Source: Candidatus Binatia bacterium (GTDB lineage Bacteria; Desulfobacterota; Binatia; Bin18). From it: a DNA stretch of 54,141 nt. Every line of letters begins with the position of its first letter. The stretch's first letter is position 1. Shown here piece by piece: positions 23,231 through 32,743 of this stretch. The position numbers and the translations under genes were made by a program. The notes beneath the pieces were generated by a model that was not told where the DNA came from, did no database searches, and saw only the letters and a list, made by a program, of their open reading frames with translations. Location: positions 1 through 54,141 of the forward strand of contig JAJDZM010000152.1 in assembly GCA_022824615.1 (NCBI GenBank), written 5' to 3'.

Positions 23231-25564
23231 ATGCCGGAGACGCAGGAACGTCCATCCCAACCGTCATCGCTGCCGGTCGCAAACGGAGCGCAGCCGGTTG
23301 GCGTCCGTCTCTCGGCGACTGAAGATAAAAGCCGACTCCAGCGGAAAAAGCTGGTCGATAAGGCCGCGACTATTCTGATCACCTTTGGCGGCTTTGCCGT
23401 TATTCTGAGCATCGCCGCGATTCTTTTTGTGATCGTGGCCGAAACCGTACCCCTCTGGAAGGCGCCCACTGCGGAGCTTGAAACCCCGCCAATTCCGCTG
23501 ACTGACCTGGTCGGTAGTGGGTCCCATACGGATGTCCTGGCGCTGGGCATCGATGAATATCGAGAAATCGCCTACACCATTACCCAGGCGGGAACGGTTG
23601 ATTTTCTGTCCCTGGCGGACAACCGACTCCTCCAGCGCTATGAGCTCCAGGCCCTGCAGGGGCGGCAGATCACCGCGGTCCACTATCGCAACCTGACCCA
23701 CACCGCTGTGCTCGGAACCGCCGACGGTGTTGTCATTCCCCTGGCGATTTCCTTTCCGGTCTCGTTTGAGGGTAAGACCCGGATCAGCACCCCCAAGGTC
23801 ACGGAAGACGAGGCAATCGTCCTCGACCCACAGGGCCGCGCTATTCAGGCGCTGACCTACCAGAGCACCAGTGAAGACGAGGAGAAGATGACTCTGGCCG
23901 CTCTGTTCGGCCCACGCACCCTCCTCTTCCTGTCCCGGACAATCGAAGAATCGTTCTTAGGCGAACCCCAAGTATCGGAACACCGAACAGAGCTCTCAGC
24001 CGCGCTGGATACGAACGCAACAGCGTTGACCTTGGATGCGGAACAGCGGAACCTGTTTGCCGCGTTGGAAACCGGTGAGGTGATCCATTGGGATATTCGC
24101 GACGCCGCCGCGCCCCAGGTCAAGCCGCGCTTGCGGAGTCAAGAGCGGGCTCCCATCCGGGCCATGGCCTGGTTGATTGGCGACCGCTCTCTCGTCATGG
24201 GCGATGATGCCGGGGGGGTAAGCGTCTGGTTTCAGGTGCGCGACCAGGACAATCCGGCCGAACTGCCCTTTCGTGAAATTCATGTGATGCAGTCCCACGA
24301 CGCCCCCATCACGACCATCTCCCCCTCTCCACGGAATAAAGGCTTCGTGACCGGCGATACCAGCGGTACGGTTCGTATACAGTATTCCACCACTGAAGCC
24401 ACTATGTTGAGCCGTGACACAACCGGCAGCCCGATTACGCAGCTCGCCTATGCCCCCCGGACAAATGGTATCATCGCTCTCAATCAAGAAGGCCAGCTGT
24501 ACAACTGGGCGGTTGACAACCCTCATCCCGAGATAACCCTCTCGGCCCTGTTCGGGAAGATCTGGTACGAGGGCTATGACGCCCCGGACTATACCTGGCA
24601 GTCCAGCAGTGGAACGGACGATTTTGAGCCGAAATTCAGCCTCTCCCCGCTGGCCTACGGAACCTTAAAAGGAACATTTTACGCTCTGCTGCTAGCCATT
24701 CCCCTCAGTTTGTGCGGCGCGATATATACCTCCCAGTTCATGCACCCGCGCCTACGCAATATGGTTAAGCCCTCGGTTGAGGTGATGGCCGCCCTGCCCA
24801 GCGTCGTGCTCGGCTTTTTCGCCGGTCTGTGGCTGGCGCCCCTGGTGGCCGATATGGTGCCGGCTCTATTGTTGATATTCATCGTGCTGCCCCTGGTGAC
24901 CCTGGGCGCGTCATGTGTCTGGCGGTTGCTGCCCCTAAGCTTTCGCAGCAGTCTGAAACCGGGTGTGGAACTCCTGTTCCTAGTCCCGCTAATCATGCTC
25001 GCCATCTACGTCTGTGTCGTGCTGAACAACCCGCTTGAGGACGCCTTTTTCGCCGGTGATTTTCCGCAATGGCTGTACGACACCTCCGGGGTTCGGTATG
25101 ACCCGCGCAACTCGCTGATTGTGGGTTTTGCCATGGGTTTTGCCGTCATCCCCATTATCTACACCATCTGTGAAGATGCCTTTTCCAACGTTCCCCAGCA
25201 CCTGATTTCCGGGTCGTTAGCGCTGGGAGCAACTCGCTGGCAAACGGCCCTGCGGGTCGTGCTGCCAACGGCCAGCCCCGGTGTATTCTCGGCCATTATG
25301 ATCGGCTTTGGACGAGCGGTCGGGGAAACCATGATTGTCCTCATGGCTACCGGCAATACGCCCGTCATGGACTTTGATCCCTTTACCGGCTTCCGCGCCT
25401 TGTCGGCGAATATCGCCGTGGAAATCCCGGAAGCGCCCCATGGCGGGACGCTCTACCGTATTCTCTTCCTGGCTGCTCTGCTCCTCTTTATTTTAACGTT
25501 TCTGGTCAATACCGCGGCGGAAATTGTCCGCCAGCGCTTACGAGACCGCTATGGCCGCATCTAA
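23231..25564 (+). CDS. pstC: Phosphate ABC transporter permease PstC with long periplasmic insert
   Basis: 777 codons, far longer than the E. coli protein (319). One membrane helix (about 45-72), then a periplasmic region of about 380 residues with WD-like propeller repeats (VTGDTSGTVRIQYSTTEATM, NLFAALETGEVIHWDIRDAA), then the usual permease core from about 475 with the EAA loop [20 protein letters not shown] and GFGRAVGETMIVLMATGN. Large inserts of this kind are known in PstC of several proteobacteria. It forms the inner-membrane channel with PstA. pstA starts inside its last codons. Confidence 0.92.
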   Translation: MPETQERPSQPSSLPVANGAQPVGVRLSATEDKSRLQRKKLVDKAATILITFGGFAVILSIAAILFVIVAETVPLWKAPTAELETPPIPLTDLVGSGSHTDVLALGIDEYREIAYTITQAGTVDFLSLADNRLLQRYELQALQGRQITAVHYRNLTHTAVLGTADGVVIPLAISFPVSFEGKTRISTPKVTEDEAIVLDPQGRAIQALTYQSTSEDEEKMTLAALFGPRTLLFLSRTIEESFLGEPQVSEHRTELSAALDTNATALTLDAEQRNLFAALETGEVIHWDIRDAAAPQVKPRLRSQERAPIRAMAWLIGDRSLVMGDDAGGVSVWFQVRDQDNPAELPFREIHVMQSHDAPITTISPSPRNKGFVTGDTSGTVRIQYSTTEATMLSRDTTGSPITQLAYAPRTNGIIALNQEGQLYNWAVDNPHPEITLSALFGKIWYEGYDAPDYTWQSSSGTDDFEPKFSLSPLAYGTLKGTFYALLLAIPLSLCGAIYTSQFMHPRLRNMVKPSVEVMAALPSVVLGFFAGLWLAPLVADMVPALLLIFIVLPLVTLGASCVWRLLPLSFRSSLKPGVELLFLVPLIMLAIYVCVVLNNPLEDAFFAGDFPQWLYDTSGVRYDPRNSLIVGFAMGFAVIPIIYTICEDAFSNVPQHLISGSLALGATRWQTALRVVLPTASPGVFSAIMIGFGRAVGETMIVLMATGNTPVMDFDPFTGFRALSANIAVEIPEAPHGGTLYRILFLAALLLFILTFLVNTAAEIVRQRLRDRYGRI

Positions 25565-27233
25565 TTCTCCGGCACCCGTAACGCCACACGCATCGGGAGG
25601 TGGCATGTTCAAAGGCTTTCTACGCAGCGGCGACCCGTTTATCTGGATGACGGGGGGAACCCTGGCTTTCAGTCTGCTCATGATCGCTGCCTTAATCTGG
25701 ATCGTTGGGGCCAATGCGCTCGGGTTCTTTTGGCCCGACCAACTCAGAGCCGTTGACCTTCAGGACGGGAACAAGCTCCTGGGGGCTATCCGTACCCAGG
25801 AGGCTATACCGCAGTCGGTCGGTGAGGGCCAGGAACAGTATCGGACGCAGTTCCAGGTCGCCAACCGTGACCTGTACGGCTCCGATTTTCGCTGGGTGGA
25901 TGACAGCCTGATGACCGGGCATGCGTTTCCGGAGCAGGTGATTTATTTGGAACGGTATGAATGGGGTCCGTTTTTTGGCTTTCTCACCACGGTGCGGCAG
26001 GACGGCGAAATCGTCGCCGAGGGCTTTGACCAGGCCTGGCCAAAATTCCTCGAACTCCACGCCAGGACGCAAGCGACGCTGGATGATATCCACACCATCG
26101 AAAAGAAGGATATCGGGGATATCAACTACGACCTCGAACAACTGCGCATTGAGGTCAAGCGGACGCAACGCCGGGAAACCGATCCGGCCCGGGCCGCCGA
26201 AAAAGTCGTCGCCCTTGAGCAGGAAATAGCCTCCTGGCAACAGGTCTATGAGGAAAAGGCCCAAGAGCTCGCGGCCTTATACCAGGAAAACTCACGCTAT
26301 CACATTACTGTGCAGGACATTAACGGCAAAGAGAAAGAGCTGGCCATTGCCGGTGTGGTGCGCGGCTTTCTGCCCAATAATATGAACTGGTTGGAACGCC
26401 TCGGCCTGTATGTGACGCGCTTCTGGGAATTCTTTTGGGAAGACCCGCGCGAGGCAAACACCGAAGGCGGCGTGTTCCCCGCTATTTTCGGGACGGTCAT
26501 GATGGTCATCATCATGAGTATTGTGGTGGTCCCTTTTGGCGTGGTTGCCGCCCTGTATCTGCGCGAGTATGCCAAGCAAGGTCCGCTGGTTCGCGCCGTC
26601 CGGATTGCGGTCAACAACCTCGCCGGCGTACCCTCGATTGTGTTTGGCGTCTTCGGCCTGGGGTTTTTTGTGTATATGATCGGCGGGACGCTGGACCAGC
26701 TCTTCTACCAGGATTCCCTGCCCACCCCGACCTATGGCACCGGCGGGATTCTATGGGCCTCGTTGACCTTGGCCTTGCTGACCGTTCCGGTGGTGATTGT
26801 CGCCACCGAAGAATCGTTGTCCGCTATCCCAAGAGAGTGGCGGGAGGGCTCGTTGGCCCTGGGCGCGACCAAATGGGAGACCCTGCGTAAAATCGTGATT
26901 CCCGGTGCTTTGCCGGGCATCTTGACCGGTACGATTCTGGCTATGGCCCGGGGCGCCGGGGAAGTCGCTCCGCTGATGATCACCGGCGTGGTCAAACTGG
27001 CCCCGACCTTACCCGTTGACGGCCATTGGCCGTTCTTTCATCTGGAACGGAAATTCATGCACCTGGGGTTTCATATTTACGATGTCGGCTTCCAGTCGCC
27101 GAATGTCGAGGCGGCCAAGCCCATGGTCTTTATGACGACCCTGCTGCTGATTGTGATTGTCATTGCTTTGAATCTGGCTGCGATTGCGATTCGGAACCGT
27201 TTACGCAGCCGCCTACGCTTTGACGCCTTCTAA
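25551..27233 (+). CDS. pstA: Phosphate ABC transporter permease PstA, long form
   Basis: 560 codons from the ATG at 25551, overlapping the pstC stop by 14 bases. One N-terminal helix (about 25-50) is followed by a soluble region of about 230 residues with a helical segment rich in Glu/Lys/Arg (about 160-250, [19 protein letters not shown]). The permease core starts near 300, with EAA loop [20 protein letters not shown] and [16 protein letters not shown]. Like PstC it is about twice the enterobacterial length. A further in-frame Met ([11 protein letters not shown]) 18 codons on is a possible alternative start. Confidence 0.9.
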   Translation: MAASNSPAPVTPHASGGGMFKGFLRSGDPFIWMTGGTLAFSLLMIAALIWIVGANALGFFWPDQLRAVDLQDGNKLLGAIRTQEAIPQSVGEGQEQYRTQFQVANRDLYGSDFRWVDDSLMTGHAFPEQVIYLERYEWGPFFGFLTTVRQDGEIVAEGFDQAWPKFLELHARTQATLDDIHTIEKKDIGDINYDLEQLRIEVKRTQRRETDPARAAEKVVALEQEIASWQQVYEEKAQELAALYQENSRYHITVQDINGKEKELAIAGVVRGFLPNNMNWLERLGLYVTRFWEFFWEDPREANTEGGVFPAIFGTVMMVIIMSIVVVPFGVVAALYLREYAKQGPLVRAVRIAVNNLAGVPSIVFGVFGLGFFVYMIGGTLDQLFYQDSLPTPTYGTGGILWASLTLALLTVPVVIVATEESLSAIPREWREGSLALGATKWETLRKIVIPGALPGILTGTILAMARGAGEVAPLMITGVVKLAPTLPVDGHWPFFHLERKFMHLGFHIYDVGFQSPNVEAAKPMVFMTTLLLIVIVIALNLAAIAIRNRLRSRLRFDAF

Positions 27234-27246
27234 AGGGAGAGTGAGT

Positions 27247-28104
27247 ATGGAAAGCCAGGAAAAATTACCGGTCGGGCACGCCGTCACCTTGCCGCCGCGA
27301 CCGGATTCGGGCAACGGTCATGACCCTACGGCACTCGGTACGCGCAACACTGTGGAAGTCGAAATTCGGGACGTGTGTCTTAGCTACGACGGCACGACCC
27401 AGACCCTCAAGCACATCAATATGGATATTGCCAAAGGCCAGGTGACGGCCTTCATAGGCCCGTCGGGTTGTGGGAAGTCCACCCTGCTGCGCTGTCTGAA
27501 CCGTCTGAACGACCTGATCGATGGCTGTACGACCAGCGGCAGTATTATCGTGGGAGGCATCCAAATTCTTGATCGAACCCTGGACGTCACCGAGCTGCGC
27601 AAACGGGTCGGCATGGTGTTCCAAAAGCCGAATCCCTTTCCCAAGACCATCTACGAAAACGTGGCCTACGGGCCGCGTGTGCTCGGAATTCACAACAAGG
27701 CGCAGCTCGATGACATTGTCGAGAAGAGCCTGCGCAGCGCGGCGCTGTGGGAAGAAGCCAAGGATCGGCTGCACGACAATGCGCTGGGCTTATCCGGTGG
27801 GCAGCACCAACGCCTGTGCATCGCCCGGACTATTGCGGTTGAGCCCGAAGTCGTTCTGATGGATGAACCCTGCTCCGCCCTGGATCCGATTGCCACGACA
27901 AAAATTGAAGAACTTATCCATGAGCTGAAAAAGCAGTATACGATTGTCATCGTCACCCACAATATGCAGCAGGCCGCACGGGTCTCGGATTTCACCGCTT
28001 TTATGTATTTGGGTGAGTTGATAGAGTTCGGAAAGACCGAAAAACTATTTACGACCCCGGAAAAACAGGCAACTGAAGACTATATTACCGGCCGATTCGG
28101 CTAG
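27247..28104 (+). CDS. pstB: Phosphate ABC transporter ATP-binding protein PstB
   Basis: 285 codons from the ATG at 27247 (GGGAGAGTGAGT upstream). Walker [20 protein letters not shown], signature [16 protein letters not shown], Walker [16 protein letters not shown] and switch His in IVTHNMQQA are all intact. It powers phosphate import through PstCA in the cytoplasm and is needed for PhoR signalling. The signature has His where Gln is common (SGGQQQR), a harmless variant. An upstream frame extension into pstA is rejected. Confidence 0.96.
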   Translation: MESQEKLPVGHAVTLPPRPDSGNGHDPTALGTRNTVEVEIRDVCLSYDGTTQTLKHINMDIAKGQVTAFIGPSGCGKSTLLRCLNRLNDLIDGCTTSGSIIVGGIQILDRTLDVTELRKRVGMVFQKPNPFPKTIYENVAYGPRVLGIHNKAQLDDIVEKSLRSAALWEEAKDRLHDNALGLSGGQHQRLCIARTIAVEPEVVLMDEPCSALDPIATTKIEELIHELKKQYTIVIVTHNMQQAARVSDFTAFMYLGELIEFGKTEKLFTTPEKQATEDYITGRFG

Positions 28105-28117
28105 AAGCGGAGGCCTT

Positions 28118-28873
28118 ATGCCACTTCATACGGATAGCCAGTACGAAGAAGAACTCCAGCAGCTTCGGGCCAAGGTGTTGGAAATGGGTGGGCTTGTTGA
28201 AAAGCAGATCGGGGACGCCTTCACCTCGTTCGTCGAGCGCGACTCGCAGACCGCCCACGAGGTCATAGAGCGTGACCATATGGTCAACTATCTTGATGTC
28301 GCCATTGATGAAGCCTGTATCCGCCTGCTCGCTCTGCATCAACCGGCCGCTCGGGATTTACGCTTTATTACCACCAGTCTGCGGATTTCCACCGATCTCG
28401 AGCGTATCGGCGATATTGCCGAGAATATCTGTGAGCGGGCAATTGAGCTCAATCAGGAAGCGCCCCTCGCCCCGCGGCCGGAATTACCCGAAATGGCCGA
28501 TGGCGCCCGGGCCATGCTGCGCGACAGCCTCGATGCGTTTTTGCAGTCCTCCTCTGATGTCACTGCCGCCCCCGACACGCGCATCTCCCTCGGAGACAAA
28601 CTCAGCGATTTTGTGGCTGAGGCGCCCGACCTCGCCCTGAGTGTATGTCAGCGCGATGATCGGATTGATGATTTAACCGCTCAGATCTTCAACACCATGC
28701 TTTCTCAGATGCAGCAGGAACCCGAATACGCCAGCCGCGCCATGCGGATATTGTTTATTGCCAAATACCTGGAGCGGGTTGCGGACCACGCCACCAATAT
28801 CGCCGAGATGGTCATCTATCTGGCAAAGGGCAAGAGCATCCGCCACATCTCGCCCTTACCCGAGTCAGTCTAA
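28118..28873 (+). CDS. phoU: Phosphate regulatory protein PhoU
   Basis: 251 codons, two PhoU helical-bundle repeats (about 10-110 and 125-235). Metal-cluster motifs are visible: ERDHMVNYLDVAIDEACIRL and RDDRIDDLTAQIFNTM, with ISTDLERIGDIAENICE and KYLERVADHATNIAEMVIYL closing each half. It joins PstB and PhoR in repressing the Pho regulon when phosphate is ample. It lies 13 bases after pstB. The stretch between the two repeats is slightly long (SSDVTAAPDTRISLGDKLS). Confidence 0.93.
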   Translation: MPLHTDSQYEEELQQLRAKVLEMGGLVEKQIGDAFTSFVERDSQTAHEVIERDHMVNYLDVAIDEACIRLLALHQPAARDLRFITTSLRISTDLERIGDIAENICERAIELNQEAPLAPRPELPEMADGARAMLRDSLDAFLQSSSDVTAAPDTRISLGDKLSDFVAEAPDLALSVCQRDDRIDDLTAQIFNTMLSQMQQEPEYASRAMRILFIAKYLERVADHATNIAEMVIYLAKGKSIRHISPLPESV

Positions 28874-28886
28874 AACAGAGGAAGTT

Positions 28887-29687
28887 ATGGCGGGACAACA
28901 GCAGACAGCGGAGGCGGCGGGAAGAGGAAACGTGTCCTCCAATAGACACGCAGATGCTGGCTCCGCTTCCTCTTTGCCCAAGCGGAAAGTGCTGATCATT
29001 GAAGATGAAAAAGATATCCGTGACTTGGTTCGTTATCATCTGGAAACCGAAGGTTTTACCGTCCTCGAAGCGAGTGACGGTGAAGTGAGTCTGCATCTTG
29101 CCGCTACCGAACGACCGGCGCTTATTATTCTTGACCTTATGCTGCCCGGCCTGTCCGGCCTTGAGGTGTGTCGCACGTTGCGCGCACAGGACAAGCTGGC
29201 CACTGTCCCGATTCTGATGCTGACGGCGCGCGCCTCCGAGGTCGATAAAATCCTGGGCCTCGAAATGGGGGCGGACGACTATATGACCAAGCCCTTCAGT
29301 CCGCGCGAACTCGTGGCGCGGGTCAAGGCGGTCTTGCGGCGGACCTACGGGTCGCCGGCGGACCAGCCGCACCAGATGTATGTCTGCGGTCGCCTGCAGA
29401 TCGACTACGATACCTACGAAGTGAAGCTCGATGGCCATCCGCTCGAACTGGGTCTGCGTGAGTTTGAATTGCTTAAATTTTTCGTCCAGTCCCCGAACCG
29501 CGTTTTCAGCCGGACCCAAATTCTTGATCTGGTATGGGGGCATAACGTCTATATTGAGCCCCGCACAGTCGATGTTCATATTCGCCGCCTGCGGAAACGC
29601 ATTGAGCAAGATGACGCCAACCCGAGCCTGCTCCTGACCGTGCGCGGGGTTGGGTATAAATTTAATCCGGCGGCGCTCGAGACCTGA
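28887..29687 (+). CDS. phoB: Phosphate response regulator PhoB with repeat-derived N-terminal extension
   Basis: 266 codons. The receiver starts near residue 33 (KVLIIEDEKDIRDLVRYHL), with phosphoacceptor Asp in LIILDLMLPGLSG and Lys in MTKPFSP. An OmpR-type winged-helix domain follows (about 165-262, SRTQILDLVWGHNVYIEPRT, RTVDVHIRRLRKRIE). The first 31 residues, including GRGNVSSNRHADAGSASSLP, are not PhoB sequence; they translate a palindromic element. The ATG has AGAGGAAG nearby; a TTG just before LPKRKV would remove the extension. It activates Pho-box promoters and lies 13 bases after phoU. Confidence 0.92.
   Translation: MAGQQQTAEAAGRGNVSSNRHADAGSASSLPKRKVLIIEDEKDIRDLVRYHLETEGFTVLEASDGEVSLHLAATERPALIILDLMLPGLSGLEVCRTLRAQDKLATVPILMLTARASEVDKILGLEMGADDYMTKPFSPRELVARVKAVLRRTYGSPADQPHQMYVCGRLQIDYDTYEVKLDGHPLELGLREFELLKFFVQSPNRVFSRTQILDLVWGHNVYIEPRTVDVHIRRLRKRIEQDDANPSLLLTVRGVGYKFNPAALET
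28922..28975. repeat. Palindromic element, copy 10 (in frame in phoB)
   Basis: AAGAGGAAACGTGTCC pairs with GGCTCCGCTTCCTCTT with two mismatches, across TCCAATAGACACGCAGATGC. It is translated in frame between the phoB start codon and the receiver domain. Confidence 0.88.
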
Positions 29688-29722
29688 TCGCGCGACTCCC
29701 GGGTGCACCGCAGCTCGTTCGT

Positions 29723-31306
29723 GTGAGAGAGAACATTACCTTTGCCGTTCTGTTTTCGGTCGGTCTCGTTCTGCTGGCCCTGCTCCATTTGCTCTTTTCT
29801 GCGGACACAAGGCCGCAGTGGGTCTGGTACGGAGCCCTGGTCTGTGGCCTTGGCGCGCTGGGCGTTGCGTTACGTCAGCAGGCACAGTTCCGGCGGCGTT
29901 TGAACGATCTCAGTACGCTGCTGGCGGAAAGAGTAACCGTGTCCTCCAACAGACCTACAGATGCTGGACCCGGCGACGCTTTTGTCCCGGACCGTACTCC
30001 GCTCCCCGCTTTTCCTGTCCGAAAAAACGACCTGTTAGGCACTGTCGAGTACCAGCTCTCCCGACTCTTCACCGTACAAAGCCAACACCTTCAGCAACTC
30101 CAGAACGAGAAGAAAGAACTCGAAGCGCTGCTCCACAGCATGGCGGAAGGCATTGTCGTAATTGATCCGCAGGGCAACATCGTGCGCTGTAACCCGGCCG
30201 CGTTGCACCTGTTTGGTTGGAATCCCACGGAAGACTGGCAGGGTCGGCCCTTTCAGGAATTTTCCCGCCACCCGATTCTGCACCAACTTTTGTCCGCAGA
30301 ATCGGCGGAGGGCGTTACCCAGGAAATCGAAGTCGAGGGTCAGGAACCGCGACAGCTCGCCGTGAGCGTCTTGCGCCTGCCCCAGAGCGGAGGATATGGG
30401 ACGCCTCAGGGAAGCCAACCAACGACCGGTGGGCATGTGTTAAGCTGTCATGATCTGACCCCGATCAAACAGCTCGAATCCATCCGGGCCGACTTTGTGG
30501 CCAATGTGTCGCACGAACTTCGCACCCCGCTCACCGCGATCAAGGGCTATGCGGAAACCCTGCTCACGGGTGCTCTCCACGACCCCGAGCACGCGACCCG
30601 CTTCCTTACGATTATTGACCGGCACTCGGAACGCCTCAGCCGCCTCATCGACGACCTGCTGACTTTATCCAACCTGGAATTGGGACAGACCGAGCTCCAC
30701 CGGAAGGAACTCTCTATTCCCGAACTCGTCCAGGAAGCGTTTGATATGCTACGGGAGAAAGCCCAGCGGGGGCAGGTCACCCTCTCTCAGCATATCCCGC
30801 CCGCCCTTCCAGCCGTAAGAGGAGATCGGGATCGCCTGCATCAAGTCCTGATCAACCTGATCGACAACGCGGTCAAATATACGCCTGCGCAGGGTCAGGT
30901 CACGGTCACCGCAGCCCTGCACCCTGCTGCTGAGTCTGTTGGGTTCGTTGAGTCTATGGAGTCAAAGGACCCTAAGGACCCAACCGACCCAAAAGACGCA
31001 AGAGACCCAAAACCTGTCCCCAATGTCACCGGCAGCCAGGGCTGGCTGGAGATTGCCATAGCCGATACCGGCTGTGGTATCCCGGAGGCCGATATTCCGC
31101 GTCTGACCCAGCGTTTTTACCGGGTGGATAAAGCCCGTTCACGCGAGCTGGGAGGAACGGGCCTGGGGCTGGCCATTGTCAAACATATTGTGATGGCCCA
31201 TAACGGCACGCTTCGGATCGAGAGTCAGATCAATCACGGAACCACGGTCCGGGTCGCCCTGCCGTTGACGCCCCCCTCGTCGGAGCACACTGTTCAGACT
31301 TCTTAG
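29723..31306 (+). CDS. phoR: Phosphate sensor kinase PhoR carrying two repeat insertions
   Basis: 527 codons from a GTG. Two membrane helices (about 6-26 and 34-50), PAS domain (about 125-240, HSMAEGIVVIDPQGNIVRCN), HisKA with VSHELRTPLTAIKGYAETLL, then the ATPase domain (N box LINLIDNAVKYT, G1 IADTGCGIPEAD, G2 GGTGLGLAIVKH). Residues about 70-90 (VTVSSNRPTDAGPGDAF) translate a palindromic element in the linker after the membrane. Within the ATPase domain, between the N box and G1, about 30 residues (SMESKDPKDPTDPKDARDP) translate a 9-mer repeat in what should be a beta-hairpin loop. All catalytic motifs survive. Its stop overlaps the convergent cca gene. Confidence 0.93.
   Translation: MRENITFAVLFSVGLVLLALLHLLFSADTRPQWVWYGALVCGLGALGVALRQQAQFRRRLNDLSTLLAERVTVSSNRPTDAGPGDAFVPDRTPLPAFPVRKNDLLGTVEYQLSRLFTVQSQHLQQLQNEKKELEALLHSMAEGIVVIDPQGNIVRCNPAALHLFGWNPTEDWQGRPFQEFSRHPILHQLLSAESAEGVTQEIEVEGQEPRQLAVSVLRLPQSGGYGTPQGSQPTTGGHVLSCHDLTPIKQLESIRADFVANVSHELRTPLTAIKGYAETLLTGALHDPEHATRFLTIIDRHSERLSRLIDDLLTLSNLELGQTELHRKELSIPELVQEAFDMLREKAQRGQVTLSQHIPPALPAVRGDRDRLHQVLINLIDNAVKYTPAQGQVTVTAALHPAAESVGFVESMESKDPKDPTDPKDARDPKPVPNVTGSQGWLEIAIADTGCGIPEADIPRLTQRFYRVDKARSRELGGTGLGLAIVKHIVMAHNGTLRIESQINHGTTVRVALPLTPPSSEHTVQTS
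29928..29983. repeat. Palindromic element, copy 11 (in frame in phoR, decayed arm)
   Basis: AAAGAGTAACCGTGTCCTCC, then AACAGACCTACAGATGCTGG, then a degenerate arm GGACCCGGCGACGCTTTT. One arm and the centre are well conserved; it is in frame just after the second membrane helix. Confidence 0.75.
30935..31015. repeat. 9-mer inverted repeat block 4 (in frame in phoR)
   Basis: TTGGGTTCG, TTGAGTCTA and TGGAGTCAA units are followed by GGACCCTAA, GGACCCAAC, CGACCCAAA and AGACCCAAA. It is translated as the Lys-Asp-Pro-rich loop inside the PhoR ATPase domain. Confidence 0.85.
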
Positions 31307-32625
31307 GGCTGCTGCCAGTTTTGGTGCACCCAGGAGAGCGCGGCCTGTCGGGTGCGCACCCGGCCTTCGAGCTGGGCCTCCTCCAGCGCTCTCAGGATGG
31401 TGGAGAACTGTGGACCGGGCTGAAATCCGAGCTGGATCAGGTCCCGGCCGCTCAACAGACAGGGCGGGCGCAGTTCCTCGGGGCCGAGCGCGAGCAGTCT
31501 TTGACGGCAGAAGGTATACGCCTCAAGATTGCCGTGTGACGCCAGGGCGTCCAGACGGGCGAGGGCCAGCAGCTCTTCAATACCCTCAAGGCGCAGAAAG
31601 CGCTTGAGCGTTGCCGCGCGCATGCGGGGCGCGTCGAGCAGCCGCAGGTGGTTTTTGACCAGAAAGGCCACCCGCTCCCAGGTTGCGCGTGAGCGCTTCA
31701 GACGCTGACAGATATCGACCGCGCTCTCTGCGCCGGACTCGCAATGCCCGTAAAAGGTGATGCGCTCTCCAGCCCGCTGCTGGCAACGGGGCTTGGCGAT
31801 GTCGTGGAGCAGCGCGCCCAGGGCTAGGCTCTCGCTCGGCTGTTCCAGGATGTCGAGTTGGTGCAGGACTAACAGCGTGTGAACAAACACATCGCCCTCG
31901 GGATGAAAATCGGGCGACTGCGCCACCCCGCGTAGCGCCAGAACCTCGGGCAACACGGCCGCCAGCAGGCCCGACTCCGCCAACAGCTCCATCCCCGAGC
32001 GTGCGCCCCCTTCGGTCAGGAGTTTCACCACCTCGTCACCGATCCGTTCCCAGGCCATATCGCTCAGCGTCGGAGCGAACTGGCCCACGGCCCGCCAGGT
32101 CTCGGGCTCAATAGCGAAGCCCAGCCGGGCGGCAAAGCGGACGGCTCGCAGCAGGCGTATGCGGTCCTCGTGAAAACGCGCCGTCGGCTTCCCAATGGCC
32201 CGAATGATCCGGTTGTGCAGGTCTGCCTGCCCGTCCACATAATCGATAACCGTGTCCGTCAGCGGGTCAAAGAACATGCCGTTAATCGTGAAATCACGTC
32301 TCAGCGCGTCTTCACGGGCCGTGCTGAAGCGGACCGCTACCGGGTGACGGCCATCATGATAGGCCCCATCCGCCCGAAACGTTGCGACCTCATAGGGAAC
32401 GCCCTCCAGGACGACCAGAAGCACCCCGAACTGTGCCCCGACCGGAATCGTCTGCGGAAATATCTTCCGGACCTCGGCGGTCCGGGCATCCGTGGCGATA
32501 TCGAAGTCCTTGGCCTGAATGCCCAGCAGGCGATCCCGCACACAGCCCCCGGCAAAATAGGCCGTATAGCCATGCCGACGCAGCGTCTGCACAATCGTCC
32601 TGGCCTGTTCTTCCCGCTGGCTCAT
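31303..32625 (-). CDS. cca: CCA tRNA nucleotidyltransferase / poly(A) polymerase family with HD domain
   Basis: 440 codons from the ATG at 32625. Nucleotidyltransferase head YFAGGCVRDRLLGIQAKDFD with the catalytic DxD in DFDIATDA, then RRDFTINGMFFDP, the RNA-binding ERIGDEVVKLL region, and an HD-type domain (GDVFVHTLLVLHQLD, ALLHDIAKP). It would repair or add the 3' CCA of tRNA; an A-adding or poly(A) role cannot be excluded for the class II family. It is convergent with phoR (4-base overlap) and divergent from murF with about 120 bases between. Confidence 0.9.
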   Translation of the reverse strand: MSQREEQARTIVQTLRRHGYTAYFAGGCVRDRLLGIQAKDFDIATDARTAEVRKIFPQTIPVGAQFGVLLVVLEGVPYEVATFRADGAYHDGRHPVAVRFSTAREDALRRDFTINGMFFDPLTDTVIDYVDGQADLHNRIIRAIGKPTARFHEDRIRLLRAVRFAARLGFAIEPETWRAVGQFAPTLSDMAWERIGDEVVKLLTEGGARSGMELLAESGLLAAVLPEVLALRGVAQSPDFHPEGDVFVHTLLVLHQLDILEQPSESLALGALLHDIAKPRCQQRAGERITFYGHCESGAESAVDICQRLKRSRATWERVAFLVKNHLRLLDAPRMRAATLKRFLRLEGIEELLALARLDALASHGNLEAYTFCRQRLLALGPEELRPPCLLSGRDLIQLGFQPGPQFSTILRALEEAQLEGRVRTRQAALSWVHQNWQQP

Positions 32626-32743
32626 ACGCGTATGGTGACACGCTGCGCCCAGGAGAGCAATGGAACGGACCGTGTTCCAGGGAAACGCTCTGTGACCCTG
32701 TACGCTTGCGACGCCTGGGCCGCCTCGATAGAGTTGGCCCATT

